NCBI GenBank assembly: GCA_945787635.1
Contig: CALZIK010000146.1
Coordinates: forward strand, 103,960 to 167,959
Source of the DNA: Thermoanaerobaculia bacterium
GTDB taxonomy: Bacteria > Acidobacteriota > Thermoanaerobaculia > Multivoradales > JAHEKO01
Direction of reading: 5' to 3'
Length of the DNA stretch: 64,000 nucleotides
Below are positions 19,559 through 28,828 of the stretch, piece after piece. A model generated the notes under the pieces. It searched no databases, was not told the DNA's origin, and was given only the letters and a program-made list of their open reading frames with translations. A program made the position numbers and the translations under genes. Each line of letters begins with the position of its first letter. Position 1 is the stretch's first letter.

Positions 19559-22260
19559 AGAGCTCGGACGTACGGACGTCGTTTCTCGAATACTTCGGGG
19601 ACCGCGGTCACCGGGTGGTGGCGAGCGCGCCCCTGGTGCCCCATGGTGATCGGACGCTCCTTTTCACCAATGCCGGCATGGTTCCCTTCAAGGACTTCTT
19701 TCTGGGAGCCGAGGATCCGCCTTCGCCGCGCGCCGTCAGCGTGCAGAAATGCATGCGCGTCTCGGGCAAGCATAACGATCTCGAGAACGTCGGTCCGAGT
19801 CACCGGCACCACACCTTTTTTGAGATGCTCGGCAACTTCTCGTTCGGCGACTACTTCAAGGAGGAGGCGATCCGGTTCGGCTGGGAGTTGGTCACCGAGG
19901 GCTGGGGTATTCCGGCCGACCGGCTTTTCGCGACGGTCTTCGAGGAGGACGACGAGGCCGTCGCACTGTGGGCGAAGTTGAGCAGCCTGCCGCCGGAGCG
20001 CATTCTGCGCTGCGGCGCCAAGGACAACTTCTGGGCGATGGGAGATACTGGTCCGTGCGGTCCGTGCAGCGAGATCTTCGTCGATCTCCACCCTTCGCGA
20101 CCCGCGGTCGATTGGCATCAGGGCAGCGAGAGCGGACGGTATCTCGAGATCTGGAACCTGGTCTTCATGCAGTTCGAACGCCAGGCCGACGGCGCGTTGA
20201 ATCCGCTTCCGAACCCGTCGATCGACACGGGTGCCGGACTGGAGCGAGTCGCGGCCGTGTTGCAGGACGTCGAATCGAACTACGACTCTGATCTGTTTCA
20301 CCCGGTGATCGCGGCGACCGCGAGCCTCGCCGGGGTCGGTTACGGGGCGTTGCCGGAAAGAGACGTCGATATGAGGGTCATCGCGGATCATCTGCGCGCA
20401 GTGAGCTTTCTTCTGGCGGACGGTGTCATTCCGAGCAACGAGGGACGGGGCTACGTCTTGCGCAGGATCCTGCGCCGGGCCGTTCGCCACGGGATGAGCC
20501 TCGGTTTCGACGAGCCGTTTCTGGGTAGGCTACTGCCGGTCCTTTCCGAGGTGATGGCCGGCCCTTATCCGGAGCTCGGGAAGGCGCAGGCGGCCTCTGT
20601 GGAGACCCTATCGAGCGAGGAGAGGAAGTTTCTGGGGACCCTCGCGGCTGGCTCCCGGCAGGTGCAGGACGCGATCGACGGGCTGCGCTCTACCGGGAGT
20701 CGGGTTCTGGACGGGGAGAGCGTGTTTCGCCTCTATGACACTTTCGGACTGCCTATCGAGATCATCCGCGAGATCGCGGAGGAAGAACAGATCGAGGTGG
20801 ACGAGAGCGGTTTCGCTCGAGCCCTGGAAGGGCAGCGGAAGCGCTCGCGAGCGGCGGCGGATGGAGGTCATCGGCAGCTGGGTGAGGCCGGCAGCCGCCT
20901 GCTAGAGACGGTCAGCGGGGAAACGCCTTTTTTCGGCTACTCGGAACTGGTCCTGGAAGAAGCGTCGGTCCTGGCGCTGGCCCGCGACGGACAAGGCTCG
21001 GCCGAGCTGCCGGATCGGATTTCGGCGGGCGAGGAGGGCATCGCGGTCTTGTCGGCAACGCCCTTCTATGCCGAAGCGGGTGGCCAGCTCGGGGATCGGG
21101 GCTGGCTGCGCTGGTCCGGAGGCGAGGCCGAGGTGGTAGACGTCCAGAAAGAGAAGGGCCTGGTCTTCCACTTTGTCCGGGTCACCGACGGAGAGCTGGC
21201 CCGCGGAGCCCGCGTCGTCGCCGAGGTCGATTCGGCTTGGCGCAAGCCGACCCAGCGCAACCACACCGCCACGCACCTGTTGCACGCCGCTCTCCGGCAC
21301 GTTCTCGGAGAAGGAGTGCGGCAGGCGGGCTCGCTGGTGGCGCCGGATCGCCTGCGCTTCGACTTCACATTCGGCCGGCCGCTCGAAGCCGAAGAGCTGA
21401 CCACGATCGAGGACATCGTGAACGCGTGGGTGCTCGAAGCCCGCGCGACCGAGATCACCGCCGACCGTGACTTCGATGAAGCCGTCGCCGCCGGAGCCAT
21501 GGCGCTCTTCGGCGAGAAGTATGGCGACCGGGTTCGAACCGTCGGAGTGCCGTTCCTGTCGATCGCCCGCTCGCGAAGCGGCGAGCCGCAGCAGGTGCGG
21601 AGTCTAGAGCTATGCGGCGGCTGCCATGTCGCGAACACCGGTGAGGTCGGACTGTTCACGATCACCTCCGAGCGCGGAGTCGCTTCGGGAGTTCGACGGA
21701 TCGAGGCGCTAACCGGTGTCGGCGCTCGCGACCTTGCCAGGGAGAGGGCCGGGCTGGTTCATTCACTCGCCTCGACTCTCTCGGTAACCGAGGATCGATT
21801 GCCGCTCGAGGTCGTCGCGCTGGCCGAGCGTGGGCGTGAGCTCGAGCGGGAGGTTTCCCGGTTGCGCATGAAGATGGTCTCAGGCAGCGACGCTTCCGGC
21901 GAGGAAGTCGATGTTGATGGCGTCAAGGTGCTGGTGCGCGAGGTGCCGGCGGCGCCGGTCGGAGAGATCCGCAGCATGGCCGACGTTCTCAAGGCCCGAA
22001 TCGGATCCGGAGTCGTGGTTCTGGGTAGCCGGGACCGCGGCAAGGTGCATCTGGTGGCGACGGTATCGGCGGATCTGGTCGATCGGGTGCACGCCGGCAA
22101 GCTCGCGGGATCGGTGGCCGCCCGGGTCGGCGGCCGGGGCGGCGGCAAGGCCGACTTCGCCCAGGCCGGCGGCAAGAACGCTGACCAGCTTCCCGGCGCG
22201 CTCCAGGCGGTTCCCGAGATCGTACGAGAGCAGCTGGCGGCGGCCGGAGACGCCTCTTGA
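19555..22260 (+). CDS. alaS: alanyl-tRNA synthetase
   Basis: A 901-residue class II synthetase that charges tRNA-Ala. Class II motifs include FTNAGMVPFKDFFLG, HHTFFEMLGNFSFGDYFKEEA and the motif-3 Arg in GRGYVLRRILRRAVRH. The editing domain has HTATHLLHAALR (HxxxH) and the second zinc ligands in ELCGGCHVANTGE. The C-Ala region is Gly-rich (AARVGGRGGGKADFAQAGG), followed by a short tail. The ATG at 19555 overlaps the recX stop; the frame upstream belongs to recX. The stop overlaps the TTG of the next gene. Confidence 0.97.
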   Translation: MKSSDVRTSFLEYFGDRGHRVVASAPLVPHGDRTLLFTNAGMVPFKDFFLGAEDPPSPRAVSVQKCMRVSGKHNDLENVGPSHRHHTFFEMLGNFSFGDYFKEEAIRFGWELVTEGWGIPADRLFATVFEEDDEAVALWAKLSSLPPERILRCGAKDNFWAMGDTGPCGPCSEIFVDLHPSRPAVDWHQGSESGRYLEIWNLVFMQFERQADGALNPLPNPSIDTGAGLERVAAVLQDVESNYDSDLFHPVIAATASLAGVGYGALPERDVDMRVIADHLRAVSFLLADGVIPSNEGRGYVLRRILRRAVRHGMSLGFDEPFLGRLLPVLSEVMAGPYPELGKAQAASVETLSSEERKFLGTLAAGSRQVQDAIDGLRSTGSRVLDGESVFRLYDTFGLPIEIIREIAEEEQIEVDESGFARALEGQRKRSRAAADGGHRQLGEAGSRLLETVSGETPFFGYSELVLEEASVLALARDGQGSAELPDRISAGEEGIAVLSATPFYAEAGGQLGDRGWLRWSGGEAEVVDVQKEKGLVFHFVRVTDGELARGARVVAEVDSAWRKPTQRNHTATHLLHAALRHVLGEGVRQAGSLVAPDRLRFDFTFGRPLEAEELTTIEDIVNAWVLEARATEITADRDFDEAVAAGAMALFGEKYGDRVRTVGVPFLSIARSRSGEPQQVRSLELCGGCHVANTGEVGLFTITSERGVASGVRRIEALTGVGARDLARERAGLVHSLASTLSVTEDRLPLEVVALAERGRELEREVSRLRMKMVSGSDASGEEVDVDGVKVLVREVPAAPVGEIRSMADVLKARIGSGVVVLGSRDRGKVHLVATVSADLVDRVHAGKLAGSVAARVGGRGGGKADFAQAGGKNADQLPGALQAVPEIVREQLAAAGDAS

Positions 22261-22916
22261 TCGCGAGGCTCGTGGGCCCGTGCCTGGCGGTGGTGAGCCT
22301 CGGGAGCGCCGCGATAGCGGAAGTACGGGTCGTCGAGCGCCCTGACGGCTCGACCTACGTGTACAACATTCCCAGCCGCCGGCCGACGGCGAGAACCACA
22401 AAGTCGACCGAGTGGGCTGCCGACGTCGCTCCCGAGGCGCTTAACGCGATCGTCACCCGTCATGCCAAGAGCGCGGAACTCGAGCCCGATCTCGTCCGAG
22501 CCGTGATCCAGGTGGAATCTTCCTTCAACCCGCGCGCCCGCTCACACAAGGGCGCTATGGGCCTGATGCAGGTCATGCCGGTCACCGCGACCATGTATTC
22601 GGTGTCCGATCCGTACGATCCGGATCAGAACGTTGGCGCGGGTACCCGGTACCTGCGCAAGATGCTCAACTCGTTCGGCACCCTCGAACTCGCCCTCGCG
22701 GCCTACAACGCCGGGCCGACGGCGGTGACGCGCTTCGGCGGCGTGCCGCCGTATCCCGAGACCCGTGACTACGTCGAGAAGGTCATGCGCCTGTACCGCG
22801 GAGACGACAAGTATTCCCTTGTCGGCTCGGCGTACGCGCGGCGCGGTCGCAAGACCTATCTTCGTCGCGATGCGAGAGGTCGCCTGCTCATGACCACGAG
22901 TCCTCCGGGCGGGTGA
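22257..22916 (+). CDS. secreted lytic transglycosylase (SLT domain)
   Basis: A 219-residue exported protein with a short hydrophobic signal sequence (ARLVGPCLAVVSLGSAAIA). A linker is followed by a goose-lysozyme-like SLT domain: IQVESSFNPRARSHKGAMGLMQVMP holds the catalytic Glu in the family ES-F motif, and ALAAYNAGPTAV is the conserved AYNAG motif. It would cleave peptidoglycan glycan strands to 1,6-anhydromuropeptides in the periplasm. The tail is basic. The likely start is TTG at 22257, overlapping the alaS stop in TTGA. Substrate and partners are unknown; trans-envelope machinery assembly or wall turnover are both possible. Confidence 0.88.
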   Translation: MIARLVGPCLAVVSLGSAAIAEVRVVERPDGSTYVYNIPSRRPTARTTKSTEWAADVAPEALNAIVTRHAKSAELEPDLVRAVIQVESSFNPRARSHKGAMGLMQVMPVTATMYSVSDPYDPDQNVGAGTRYLRKMLNSFGTLELALAAYNAGPTAVTRFGGVPPYPETRDYVEKVMRLYRGDDKYSLVGSAYARRGRKTYLRRDARGRLLMTTSPPGG

Positions 22917-22926
22917 CGGGTAGCCG

Positions 22927-23481
22927 ATGATCGTCAACCTACCCAATGTTCTCTCCCTGGTTCGAATCCTCTTGGTGCCGCTTCTCGTGGCGGTTTTGCT
23001 GACCAAGTTCGAGGGCAAAGAGTTCGTCGGACTGGGGGTTTTTCTCCTGGCTTCGCTGACCGATTTTCTGGACGGATTCATCGCGCGGCGCCGGAAGATG
23101 GTCACCAAGCTCGGCAAGCTCCTGGATCCGGCTGCTGACAAGATCCTCAACTCGGCCGCGCTCATCGCCCTGGTCGAGATCGACCTGGCTCCCGCCTGGA
23201 TGGTGGTAGCGATCATCGCCCGGGAGTTTGCCGTCTCGGCTCTGCGCAGCGTGGCGGCCAGTGACAACGTCGTGATGGCCGCGATCGCTTCGGCGAAGAT
23301 CAAGACCGTCACTCAAATGGTCGCCATCTCGCTGCTGATCATCTACGAGCGCCTCGGCAGCTTCGAGCACCTGGCTCCGCTTTCGCTCTGGGTAGCTATG
23401 CTGACCAGCCTGTACTCGGGGTTCGAGTATTTCTTCAGGCTCGGACCACGGCTCTTCGGGTCGGATCGCGCCAAGAGTTGA
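22927..23481 (+). CDS. pgsA: CDP-diacylglycerol-glycerol-3-phosphate 3-phosphatidyltransferase
   Basis: A 184-residue integral membrane enzyme of the CDP-alcohol phosphatidyltransferase family. The signature DG-x2-AR-x8-G-x3-D-x3-D is intact in DGFIARRRKMVTKLGKLLDP and the following AAD. About four hydrophobic helices are visible. It makes phosphatidylglycerol phosphate, the precursor of phosphatidylglycerol and cardiolipin. The length is normal for PgsA. It is 10 bases after the lytic transglycosylase, and its stop overlaps the start of the exporter gene. Confidence 0.93.
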   Translation: MIVNLPNVLSLVRILLVPLLVAVLLTKFEGKEFVGLGVFLLASLTDFLDGFIARRRKMVTKLGKLLDPAADKILNSAALIALVEIDLAPAWMVVAIIAREFAVSALRSVAASDNVVMAAIASAKIKTVTQMVAISLLIIYERLGSFEHLAPLSLWVAMLTSLYSGFEYFFRLGPRLFGSDRAKS

Positions 23482-26027
23482 TGCTGCATCCTTCCCTTCG
23501 GAGCCTGGCGCGCTTCGCTCGTCGCCGCTACAGACTAATCTTTGCGGTCACGGCTGTTCTGTGCGTGGCGAGCCTGCTGGCGGCGTCTCGGTTGCGCTTT
23601 GATACCGACGTGCTGGGCCTGCTGCCCAAAAATGAGCCGGTCGTGAAGAACTTCCGCGAGGGCCTCGAGGATTTTGGCAGCGTCGACTATCTGCTGGTGG
23701 CGGTGCGTTTGCCCGAAGGAGTCGTGATCGATCCCTATGAGACTTTCGTGCGCATGCTCGGTGAACGACTCGAGGCGCTGGATCAACTCACCGAAGTCGA
23801 GTACAAGATCGGCAGCCTCGAAGAGCTGCTCGAGGCCTTCTTGCCCCGGTCTTTTCTCTTCCTGTCCCCGGACGCCTTGGAGGATCTTGCCGGGTCGTTT
23901 TCCGATGAATCCCTCGAGCGTCGAGCGGCCGAGATCCGACGTCTGATCACGACGCCGAAGATGCTGGCGCAAAAAGACTTGACCTTGCTCGATCCTTTGG
24001 GCGTGGCCCCCGTTCTCATCGAGCATTTGCAGAGCTCCCGCGCCGGAGTCTCGCTCGACTGGCAGAGCGGCTTCTTTCTGTCTCGCGATCGAAGGATGAT
24101 GCTCATCCTGGCCAAGCCGACGGGGCCGCCGCAGGACGTCGACTTTTCGCGAAGGCTGGTGGTGTCCGTCGAAAGCGAGGTCTCGACCGCGCTTTTGGAG
24201 TGGCGCGCCGGATTCGGCGACGAGCCGCCGCCTGATCCACAGGTAGACCTGGGAGGCCGACACGTCATCGGAGTCGCAGACGCTGGTTTGATCCAGTCGG
24301 ACATGATCGTCAACGTCGTCACCTCCATGGCCGGCGTCTTGGTCCTTTTTCTGTTCGCTTTTCGGCGTTTCGGCCTCCTCGCCTACGCCTTCTTGCCGCT
24401 GGCATGCGGGCTGGTGCTGACCTTCGGTTTCGCGGCCCTGGCGTTCGGGACGGTCAGCGCGGCGACCAGCGGCGTGGCGGCGCTTTTGATCGGGTTAGGC
24501 ATCGACTTCGTGATCGTCTCCTACGGCAGATTCGTCGAGGAGCGCCAGAGAGGTCACGACCTGGATGAAGCGCTGGCGCTGATGAGCGGATCCTCGGGGC
24601 GCGCTGTCGTCGTCGGCGGCATCACCAGCGCCGCGACCTTCTACGCCTTCGCGGTGACCGACTTCACGGGTCTGTTTCAGATGGGGGTTCTGACCGGAAC
24701 CGGCATGATCGTGTGCATGCTCTCCGTGTTGTTTCTGCTTCCTTCGATGCTGGCTTGGGCCGAAGATCGTCACCAGCGAAAGCGTTCGCTGCCGCGGTTT
24801 TATCTGCATGGGCTGGGAAGCGGCCGCCTGATCGGCTTCGCGATTCGGTTCCCGAGAGCGGTGCTGATCTCCGGCCTCCTGCTGACCGCGGTCGCGGCCT
24901 GGGGCTTGCGCGAGCTCGAGTTCGAAGACAGCGTTCGCTCGATGCGCCCGCAGGGCAATCCCGGAGTTGCCGTGCGCGACGAAGTGGCCGAGCGCTTCGG
25001 AGTGGGCTTCGATCAGATGATGCTGATCGTCTCCGGCGCCGAGATCGAGGATGTGCTGGATCGGGTGAGCCGAGGCGAGAGAGCAGCCCGCAAGCTGATC
25101 ACCGAGGGGGTCCTTCAGGACGTCGATTCGATAGCTTCGCTCCTGCCGCCGCCGGTCGTGCAGAAAGAGGCCTTGGCCTGGCTCGCGGCGGCGCGCGAAG
25201 ATCGTCTCGACCGTTCTCGAATCGATCGAGTCTTCAGGGAGGCCCTGATTCGCCAGGGGATGAGACCCGACGCCTTCGAGAAGGGGCTGGCGCTCATCGG
25301 CAGCGCGATAGCTCGCGACGAGCCACTCTCGGTCGTCGAGCTCGAAGAGGATCCTCAGGGTCGAAAGCTTCTGCGCCGCTATCTTCGAAGGACCGCCGGC
25401 GGCTGGAAGAGCGTGGCCTACCTGCACCCACCTCCCAGGAGTTGGCGCAGGGAAGCGCCGCCGGAGGCTCTGGCCCTGGCCGACGACCTGGGCGAAGGGG
25501 CCATCCTGACCGGCGCCAACGTCATCAGTCGCTACATGCGGGAACGGGTCTTGAAGGACGCGGTCTTTGCCGCGGTGCTCGGCTTCGCCATCGTGGCAAT
25601 TCTGCTGTTCCTGGACTACCGCCGGGTTCGAGCGACCGCTCTTTCCCTGGGACCCCTGCTTATCGGCATCGTGTGGATGCTGGGCGCGATGGGATGGCTC
25701 GGGCTGCCGATGAACTTCATGAATGTCTTCGTGAGCACGATGATCATCGGCATCGGCGTCGACTACGGTGTTCACATGGTGCATCGGCACCGGGAGTTCG
25801 CCGGCAAGAGCGCCGAGCGTCACCGTCAGGGCCTGGTCGAGACCGGCAAGGCGATCACGCTGGCGGCGCTGTCGACGGTCGTGGGTTTCGGCTCGCTGTC
25901 GCTGTCCCACTTTCCGGGTCTGAAATCGATGGGGCTGGTGGCGATCCTCGGCGCGGTCGCGACGTCGGTCGTGGCGATCACGCTTCTGCCGGCGTTCTTG
26001 ACCTGGCGGGAAGAAGCCTCGGAATAG
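23481..26027 (+). CDS. RND/MMPL-family membrane exporter
   Basis: An 848-residue protein with two similar halves. Each half has one N-terminal transmembrane helix, a large extracytoplasmic domain (residues ~35-270 and ~430-690) and a block of five or six transmembrane helices. Intramembrane signatures include GVAALLIGLGIDFVIVSYGRF and STMIIGIGVDYGVHMVHRH. This is the layout of MMPL and hopanoid-type (HpnN) RND transporters, which move lipids or hydrophobic molecules outward using the proton gradient. No hopanoid genes are adjacent, so the substrate is unknown; the neighbour pgsA makes a lipid substrate thinkable. I prefer ATG 23481 (TGATG overlap with pgsA) over TTG 23478. A repeat block follows 5 bases after the stop. 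Confidence 0.85.
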   Translation: MLHPSLRSLARFARRRYRLIFAVTAVLCVASLLAASRLRFDTDVLGLLPKNEPVVKNFREGLEDFGSVDYLLVAVRLPEGVVIDPYETFVRMLGERLEALDQLTEVEYKIGSLEELLEAFLPRSFLFLSPDALEDLAGSFSDESLERRAAEIRRLITTPKMLAQKDLTLLDPLGVAPVLIEHLQSSRAGVSLDWQSGFFLSRDRRMMLILAKPTGPPQDVDFSRRLVVSVESEVSTALLEWRAGFGDEPPPDPQVDLGGRHVIGVADAGLIQSDMIVNVVTSMAGVLVLFLFAFRRFGLLAYAFLPLACGLVLTFGFAALAFGTVSAATSGVAALLIGLGIDFVIVSYGRFVEERQRGHDLDEALALMSGSSGRAVVVGGITSAATFYAFAVTDFTGLFQMGVLTGTGMIVCMLSVLFLLPSMLAWAEDRHQRKRSLPRFYLHGLGSGRLIGFAIRFPRAVLISGLLLTAVAAWGLRELEFEDSVRSMRPQGNPGVAVRDEVAERFGVGFDQMMLIVSGAEIEDVLDRVSRGERAARKLITEGVLQDVDSIASLLPPPVVQKEALAWLAAAREDRLDRSRIDRVFREALIRQGMRPDAFEKGLALIGSAIARDEPLSVVELEEDPQGRKLLRRYLRRTAGGWKSVAYLHPPPRSWRREAPPEALALADDLGEGAILTGANVISRYMRERVLKDAVFAAVLGFAIVAILLFLDYRRVRATALSLGPLLIGIVWMLGAMGWLGLPMNFMNVFVSTMIIGIGVDYGVHMVHRHREFAGKSAERHRQGLVETGKAITLAALSTVVGFGSLSLSHFPGLKSMGLVAILGAVATSVVAITLLPAFLTWREEASE

Positions 26028-26032
26028 AAGCC

Positions 26033-26058
26033 GGGGACACCTTGTTCCAGGTGTCCCC
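26033..26058. repeat. 26-base REP-like palindrome
   Basis: Perfect 10-base arms GGGGACACCT and AGGTGTCCCC around a six-base centre, 5 bases after the exporter stop codon. It is the best preserved member of the palindrome family in this window. Together with the hairpin 3' of it, it could act as a terminator or mRNA 3' end, or it may be a REP-type mobile repeat. Confidence 0.8.
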
Positions 26059-26219
26059 TCGCGACTGGTTTTGCCGCGGGACTCTGGCGTGACCCGCGCC
26101 GATAGTGTCGCGCCGGACGGTCCCTGCGCGAGCGAAGAGAGGCTCGCTCCGGGACCGTCCGCCGCTCCTTCAGCGCTCCTTCGGCGGGCGGGTCGAAGAT
26201 GCGATCGGAGGTGGGAGTC

Positions 26220-26245
26220 GGGGACGTCTTTCTCGAGGTGTCCCC
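26220..26245. repeat. second, decayed REP-like palindrome
   Basis: GGGGAC at 26220-26225 and GTCCCC at 26240-26245 have the same 26-base span as the copy at 26033, but with mismatched inner arm positions. It heads the second tandem unit. Confidence 0.7.
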
Positions 26246-26400
26246 ACAGGATTGGTTCTGCCGCGGGACTCTGGGGTGACCCGCGCCGATAGTGTCGCGT
26301 CGGACGGTCCCTGCGCGAGCGAAGAGAGGCTCGCTCCGGGACCGACCGCCGCTCCTTCAGCGGGCGGGTCGAGGAGGCTCGGATGCGGAAACTGGGGACA

Positions 26401-27309
26401 TCACCAAGAGAGCGTCCGCGAGATTCTTCGAATCGCCGCGACGAGCGCCTCCGGAACCTCTTCCTGCAGGAAATGCCCGGCCTGGGTTCGCGTGACGCGG
26501 GCGTTGGGGAGGTGTTTTTCGTGTCGGTCCAGAAGATTGCCGAGAATCGGGTCGCGAAGGCCCCAGACGAGCTCGATCGGACCCTCGAAGGACCGAACCC
26601 AGGCTTCGCCTCGGCGCAGGAGTCCGACGCTGGGGTGGTCGGGGGCGTTCGGGACCATCCGGGCGAGGCCTAGCGGGGCCGCGCGTCGGCGCCAGCCGCG
26701 CAAGGGCCAGCGGTAGGCGCGGGCGACGTCTCCCGAGATCGACCGGGGGTCGCCCTGGGTGCGATGAAGGCTTCGGAGCGGAAATCCGCCCAGCCGGAAA
26801 GCCAGAGTGCTGACGACCGGTCGGGCGGCAAAGCGGTGAAATGCCTTCCCTCGAGGTTCTTGCGGCACGAGCACCGAAGTGTTGGCGAGAACCAGGCCCG
26901 CGATGCGGTCGGGAGCGTGGTCGCCGAGCAGAGCGACCAGCGGTCCACCCCAGTCCTGGCCCACGAGGATGACTCGCTCGAGCCCGAGCCGGTCGAACAG
27001 CTCCGCCAGGGCGTTTCTGTGCCGCTCGAGCGTATGGTTCGCGGTTCTGGGTGGCTTGTCGGAGAGCCCGAAGCCGAGCAGGTCGGGGGCGATGACCCTC
27101 GAGTCGGGTAGCTCGGCGATGACCTTGCGCCACAAAAAGCTCCAGGTCGGATTGCCGTGCTGTAGCCAGACGGCGGTTTTGGAGCGCGGCCCATGATCGA
27201 TCAAGCTGAGGTCGAGCCCACTATTGGGCGCCCGTTCGAGAGCGACCGAAGTCCGATCGAACGGGAGGTGGTTCTCGAGGAACCGTGGCAGCTCGGGAGA
27301 CGCCGTCAC
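26401..27309 (-). CDS. haloalkane dehalogenase-like alpha/beta hydrolase
   Basis: A 302-residue alpha/beta hydrolase resembling haloalkane dehalogenases. The oxyanion/halide motif is HGNPTWSFLWR, with the Asn that binds halide. The nucleophile motif is VGQDWGGPL, with Asp as nucleophile and the following Trp. The acid is probably the Asp in WGLRDP, and the base is the His in AGHFLQEE. These residues suit hydrolytic cleavage of carbon-halogen bonds, but this family also contains epoxide hydrolases and uncharacterised members, so the substrate is unproven. GTG at 27309 overlaps the pyruvate kinase stop by 4 bases and has GAGG upstream. The stop codon touches the repeat block. Confidence 0.75.
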   Translation of the reverse strand: MTASPELPRFLENHLPFDRTSVALERAPNSGLDLSLIDHGPRSKTAVWLQHGNPTWSFLWRKVIAELPDSRVIAPDLLGFGLSDKPPRTANHTLERHRNALAELFDRLGLERVILVGQDWGGPLVALLGDHAPDRIAGLVLANTSVLVPQEPRGKAFHRFAARPVVSTLAFRLGGFPLRSLHRTQGDPRSISGDVARAYRWPLRGWRRRAAPLGLARMVPNAPDHPSVGLLRRGEAWVRSFEGPIELVWGLRDPILGNLLDRHEKHLPNARVTRTQAGHFLQEEVPEALVAAIRRISRTLSW

Positions 27310-28745
27310 GTGTCGCCTCGCACCCGGTGGAGGCGCATCAGGTTGGTCAGCGGACGGTCGCGAATCGGAACGCCCATGAGGACGACGATGGTGTCGCCCT
27401 TTCGGACCAGTTTTGCCGCGAGGAGCTCGCGATCGACCCGATCCACCACTTCGTCATGATGCTCCACCGCGGCTTCGAGAAGCAGGGGCCGAACGCCCCA
27501 GACGAGCTGGACTCTGCGGGCGACCCTGGGTTCTGTGGTCAGGACGCAGATCGGGGTTTCGGGGCGGTAGCGGGCAATCGCTCGAGCGGTGAAGCCACCC
27601 TGGCTGAAGGCCACGATCTGCCGCACCTTGAGGTTTTTCGTGGAGAACACCGCGGCTGCGGAAACCACGTCGGCCAGCGCGGAGGAGTCGCGCGGCAGAT
27701 TCGCGGGAGCGATCGGTTCGACCGCGCGCTCCCGGGTGCGGGTGCTGGAGCGATGCGCCTCCGCTTCCCGGATGATCCGCGACATCGTCTTGACGGCCTC
27801 GATCGGATACCGGCCGGCAGCGGTCTCGCCGGAGAGCATCAGGGCGTCGGCGCCGTCGAAGACTGCGTTGGCCACGTCCGAGGACTCGGCCCGGGTGGGT
27901 CGCGGGTTTTGCATCATCGATTCGAGCATCTGGGTGGCCACGATCACCGGTTTGGCGTGGACCCGGCCGGACTCGATGATCTGCTTTTGCAGTACCGGCA
28001 CGCGGTGGAGCGGAACTTCCACCCCGAGGTCTCCCCGGGCGACCATCACCGCGTCGGCGCTCGCGACGATCTCGTCGAGGTGCTCGATCGCGCGCGCCCG
28101 CTCGAGCTTGGCGATGAGGGGCGTTTCGCCACCGGCTCTCCGGATCAGTCGTCGAAGCGCGCGGAGGTCTTCGGCGGTGCCGACGTAGCTGGCGGCGATG
28201 TAGTCGACGTCGAGCTCGACCGCGAGCTTGATATCGGAGCGATCTTTTTTGCTGATGGCGAACGGCATATCGCTGTCGGGCAGGTTGATGCCCTTGCGGC
28301 TCGAGACCTTGCCGCCGTTGACGACCTTGGCGACAAACCGGAGGTCTGCCTCCTTGGTCACCTTCAGTTCGACCAGGCCGTCGCCGATCAGGAATCGGTC
28401 CCCAGGCTTGAGGTACTCGAGCAGATCGACATCGTCCACCGGAAGATCGACCTCGGTGTCCGGTGCTCCTATGACCACCCTCTGACCGCGGCGCAGGGTG
28501 CGCGGAGCTTCGAGCCGGCCGAGCCGGTAGCGGGGTCCCATGAGATCGAGAATCACCGGCACGTGCAGGCGAAGCTCGGCGCTGAGGGCTCGCACCCGCG
28601 CCACGGCGTCGCGATGCTCCCGGCCGCTGCCGTGCGACAGATTGATGCGAATCGCGTCGGCGCCCGCCTTCAAGAGGCGCTTCAAGGATCGCGGATCGGC
28701 CGTCGCGGGTCCGATCGTGGCGACGATCTTGGCATGAAGATCCAT
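27306..28745 (-). CDS. pyk: pyruvate kinase
   Basis: A 479-residue pyruvate kinase that converts PEP and ADP to pyruvate and ATP in glycolysis. Motifs are RINLSHGSG near residue 34, the catalytic-lysine region (ELIAKLERARAIEHLDEI in the family, here PLIAKLERARA), MVARGDLGVEVP with metal ligands, and ATQMLESMMQNPRPTRAES with SGETAAGRYPIEAV. The C-terminal allosteric domain is complete. The ATG at 28745 is about 80 bases from the divergent ffh. The downstream hydrolase is coupled by a 4-base overlap. Confidence 0.96.
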   Translation of the reverse strand: MDLHAKIVATIGPATADPRSLKRLLKAGADAIRINLSHGSGREHRDAVARVRALSAELRLHVPVILDLMGPRYRLGRLEAPRTLRRGQRVVIGAPDTEVDLPVDDVDLLEYLKPGDRFLIGDGLVELKVTKEADLRFVAKVVNGGKVSSRKGINLPDSDMPFAISKKDRSDIKLAVELDVDYIAASYVGTAEDLRALRRLIRRAGGETPLIAKLERARAIEHLDEIVASADAVMVARGDLGVEVPLHRVPVLQKQIIESGRVHAKPVIVATQMLESMMQNPRPTRAESSDVANAVFDGADALMLSGETAAGRYPIEAVKTMSRIIREAEAHRSSTRTRERAVEPIAPANLPRDSSALADVVSAAAVFSTKNLKVRQIVAFSQGGFTARAIARYRPETPICVLTTEPRVARRVQLVWGVRPLLLEAAVEHHDEVVDRVDRELLAAKLVRKGDTIVVLMGVPIRDRPLTNLMRLHRVRGDT

Positions 28746-28828
28746 GGCGGCGAGTATAAGGGCCGCGGTCCGACCTGGCCGCGCGCCGCTTTGCCGGAAG
28801 CGCGAGAGCGAGGTACGATCTCCAACCG

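Larger units (their letters stand above)
26028..26400. repeat. tandem intergenic repeat block with GGGGACAC palindromes
   Basis: Two near-identical tandem units fill the gap between convergent genes. Unit 1 is about 26033-26219 and unit 2 about 26220-26393, offset by 187 bases. A truncated third unit (GGGGACA at 26394-26400) abuts the stop codon of the leftward hydrolase. Unit 1 has an 11-base insertion near 26176. Each unit starts with a GGGGACAC...GTGTCCCC palindrome. Each also carries a long hairpin with arms CGGACGGTCCC / GGGACCGTCCG (26114-26124 with 26151-26161; second copy 26301-26311 with 26338-26348, one mismatch). Short frames open across it are not genes. Confidence 0.85.

Noticed and set aside
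24495..25910. Long open frame opposite the MMPL exporter (471 codons)
   Set aside because: Gln/His/Arg-rich antisense translation without domain signals; the sense strand has clear transmembrane and RND motifs.
26105..26716. Open frame of 203 codons across the tandem repeats
   Set aside because: Its internal repetition is just the 187-base DNA repeat, and it continues antisense through the hydrolase gene.
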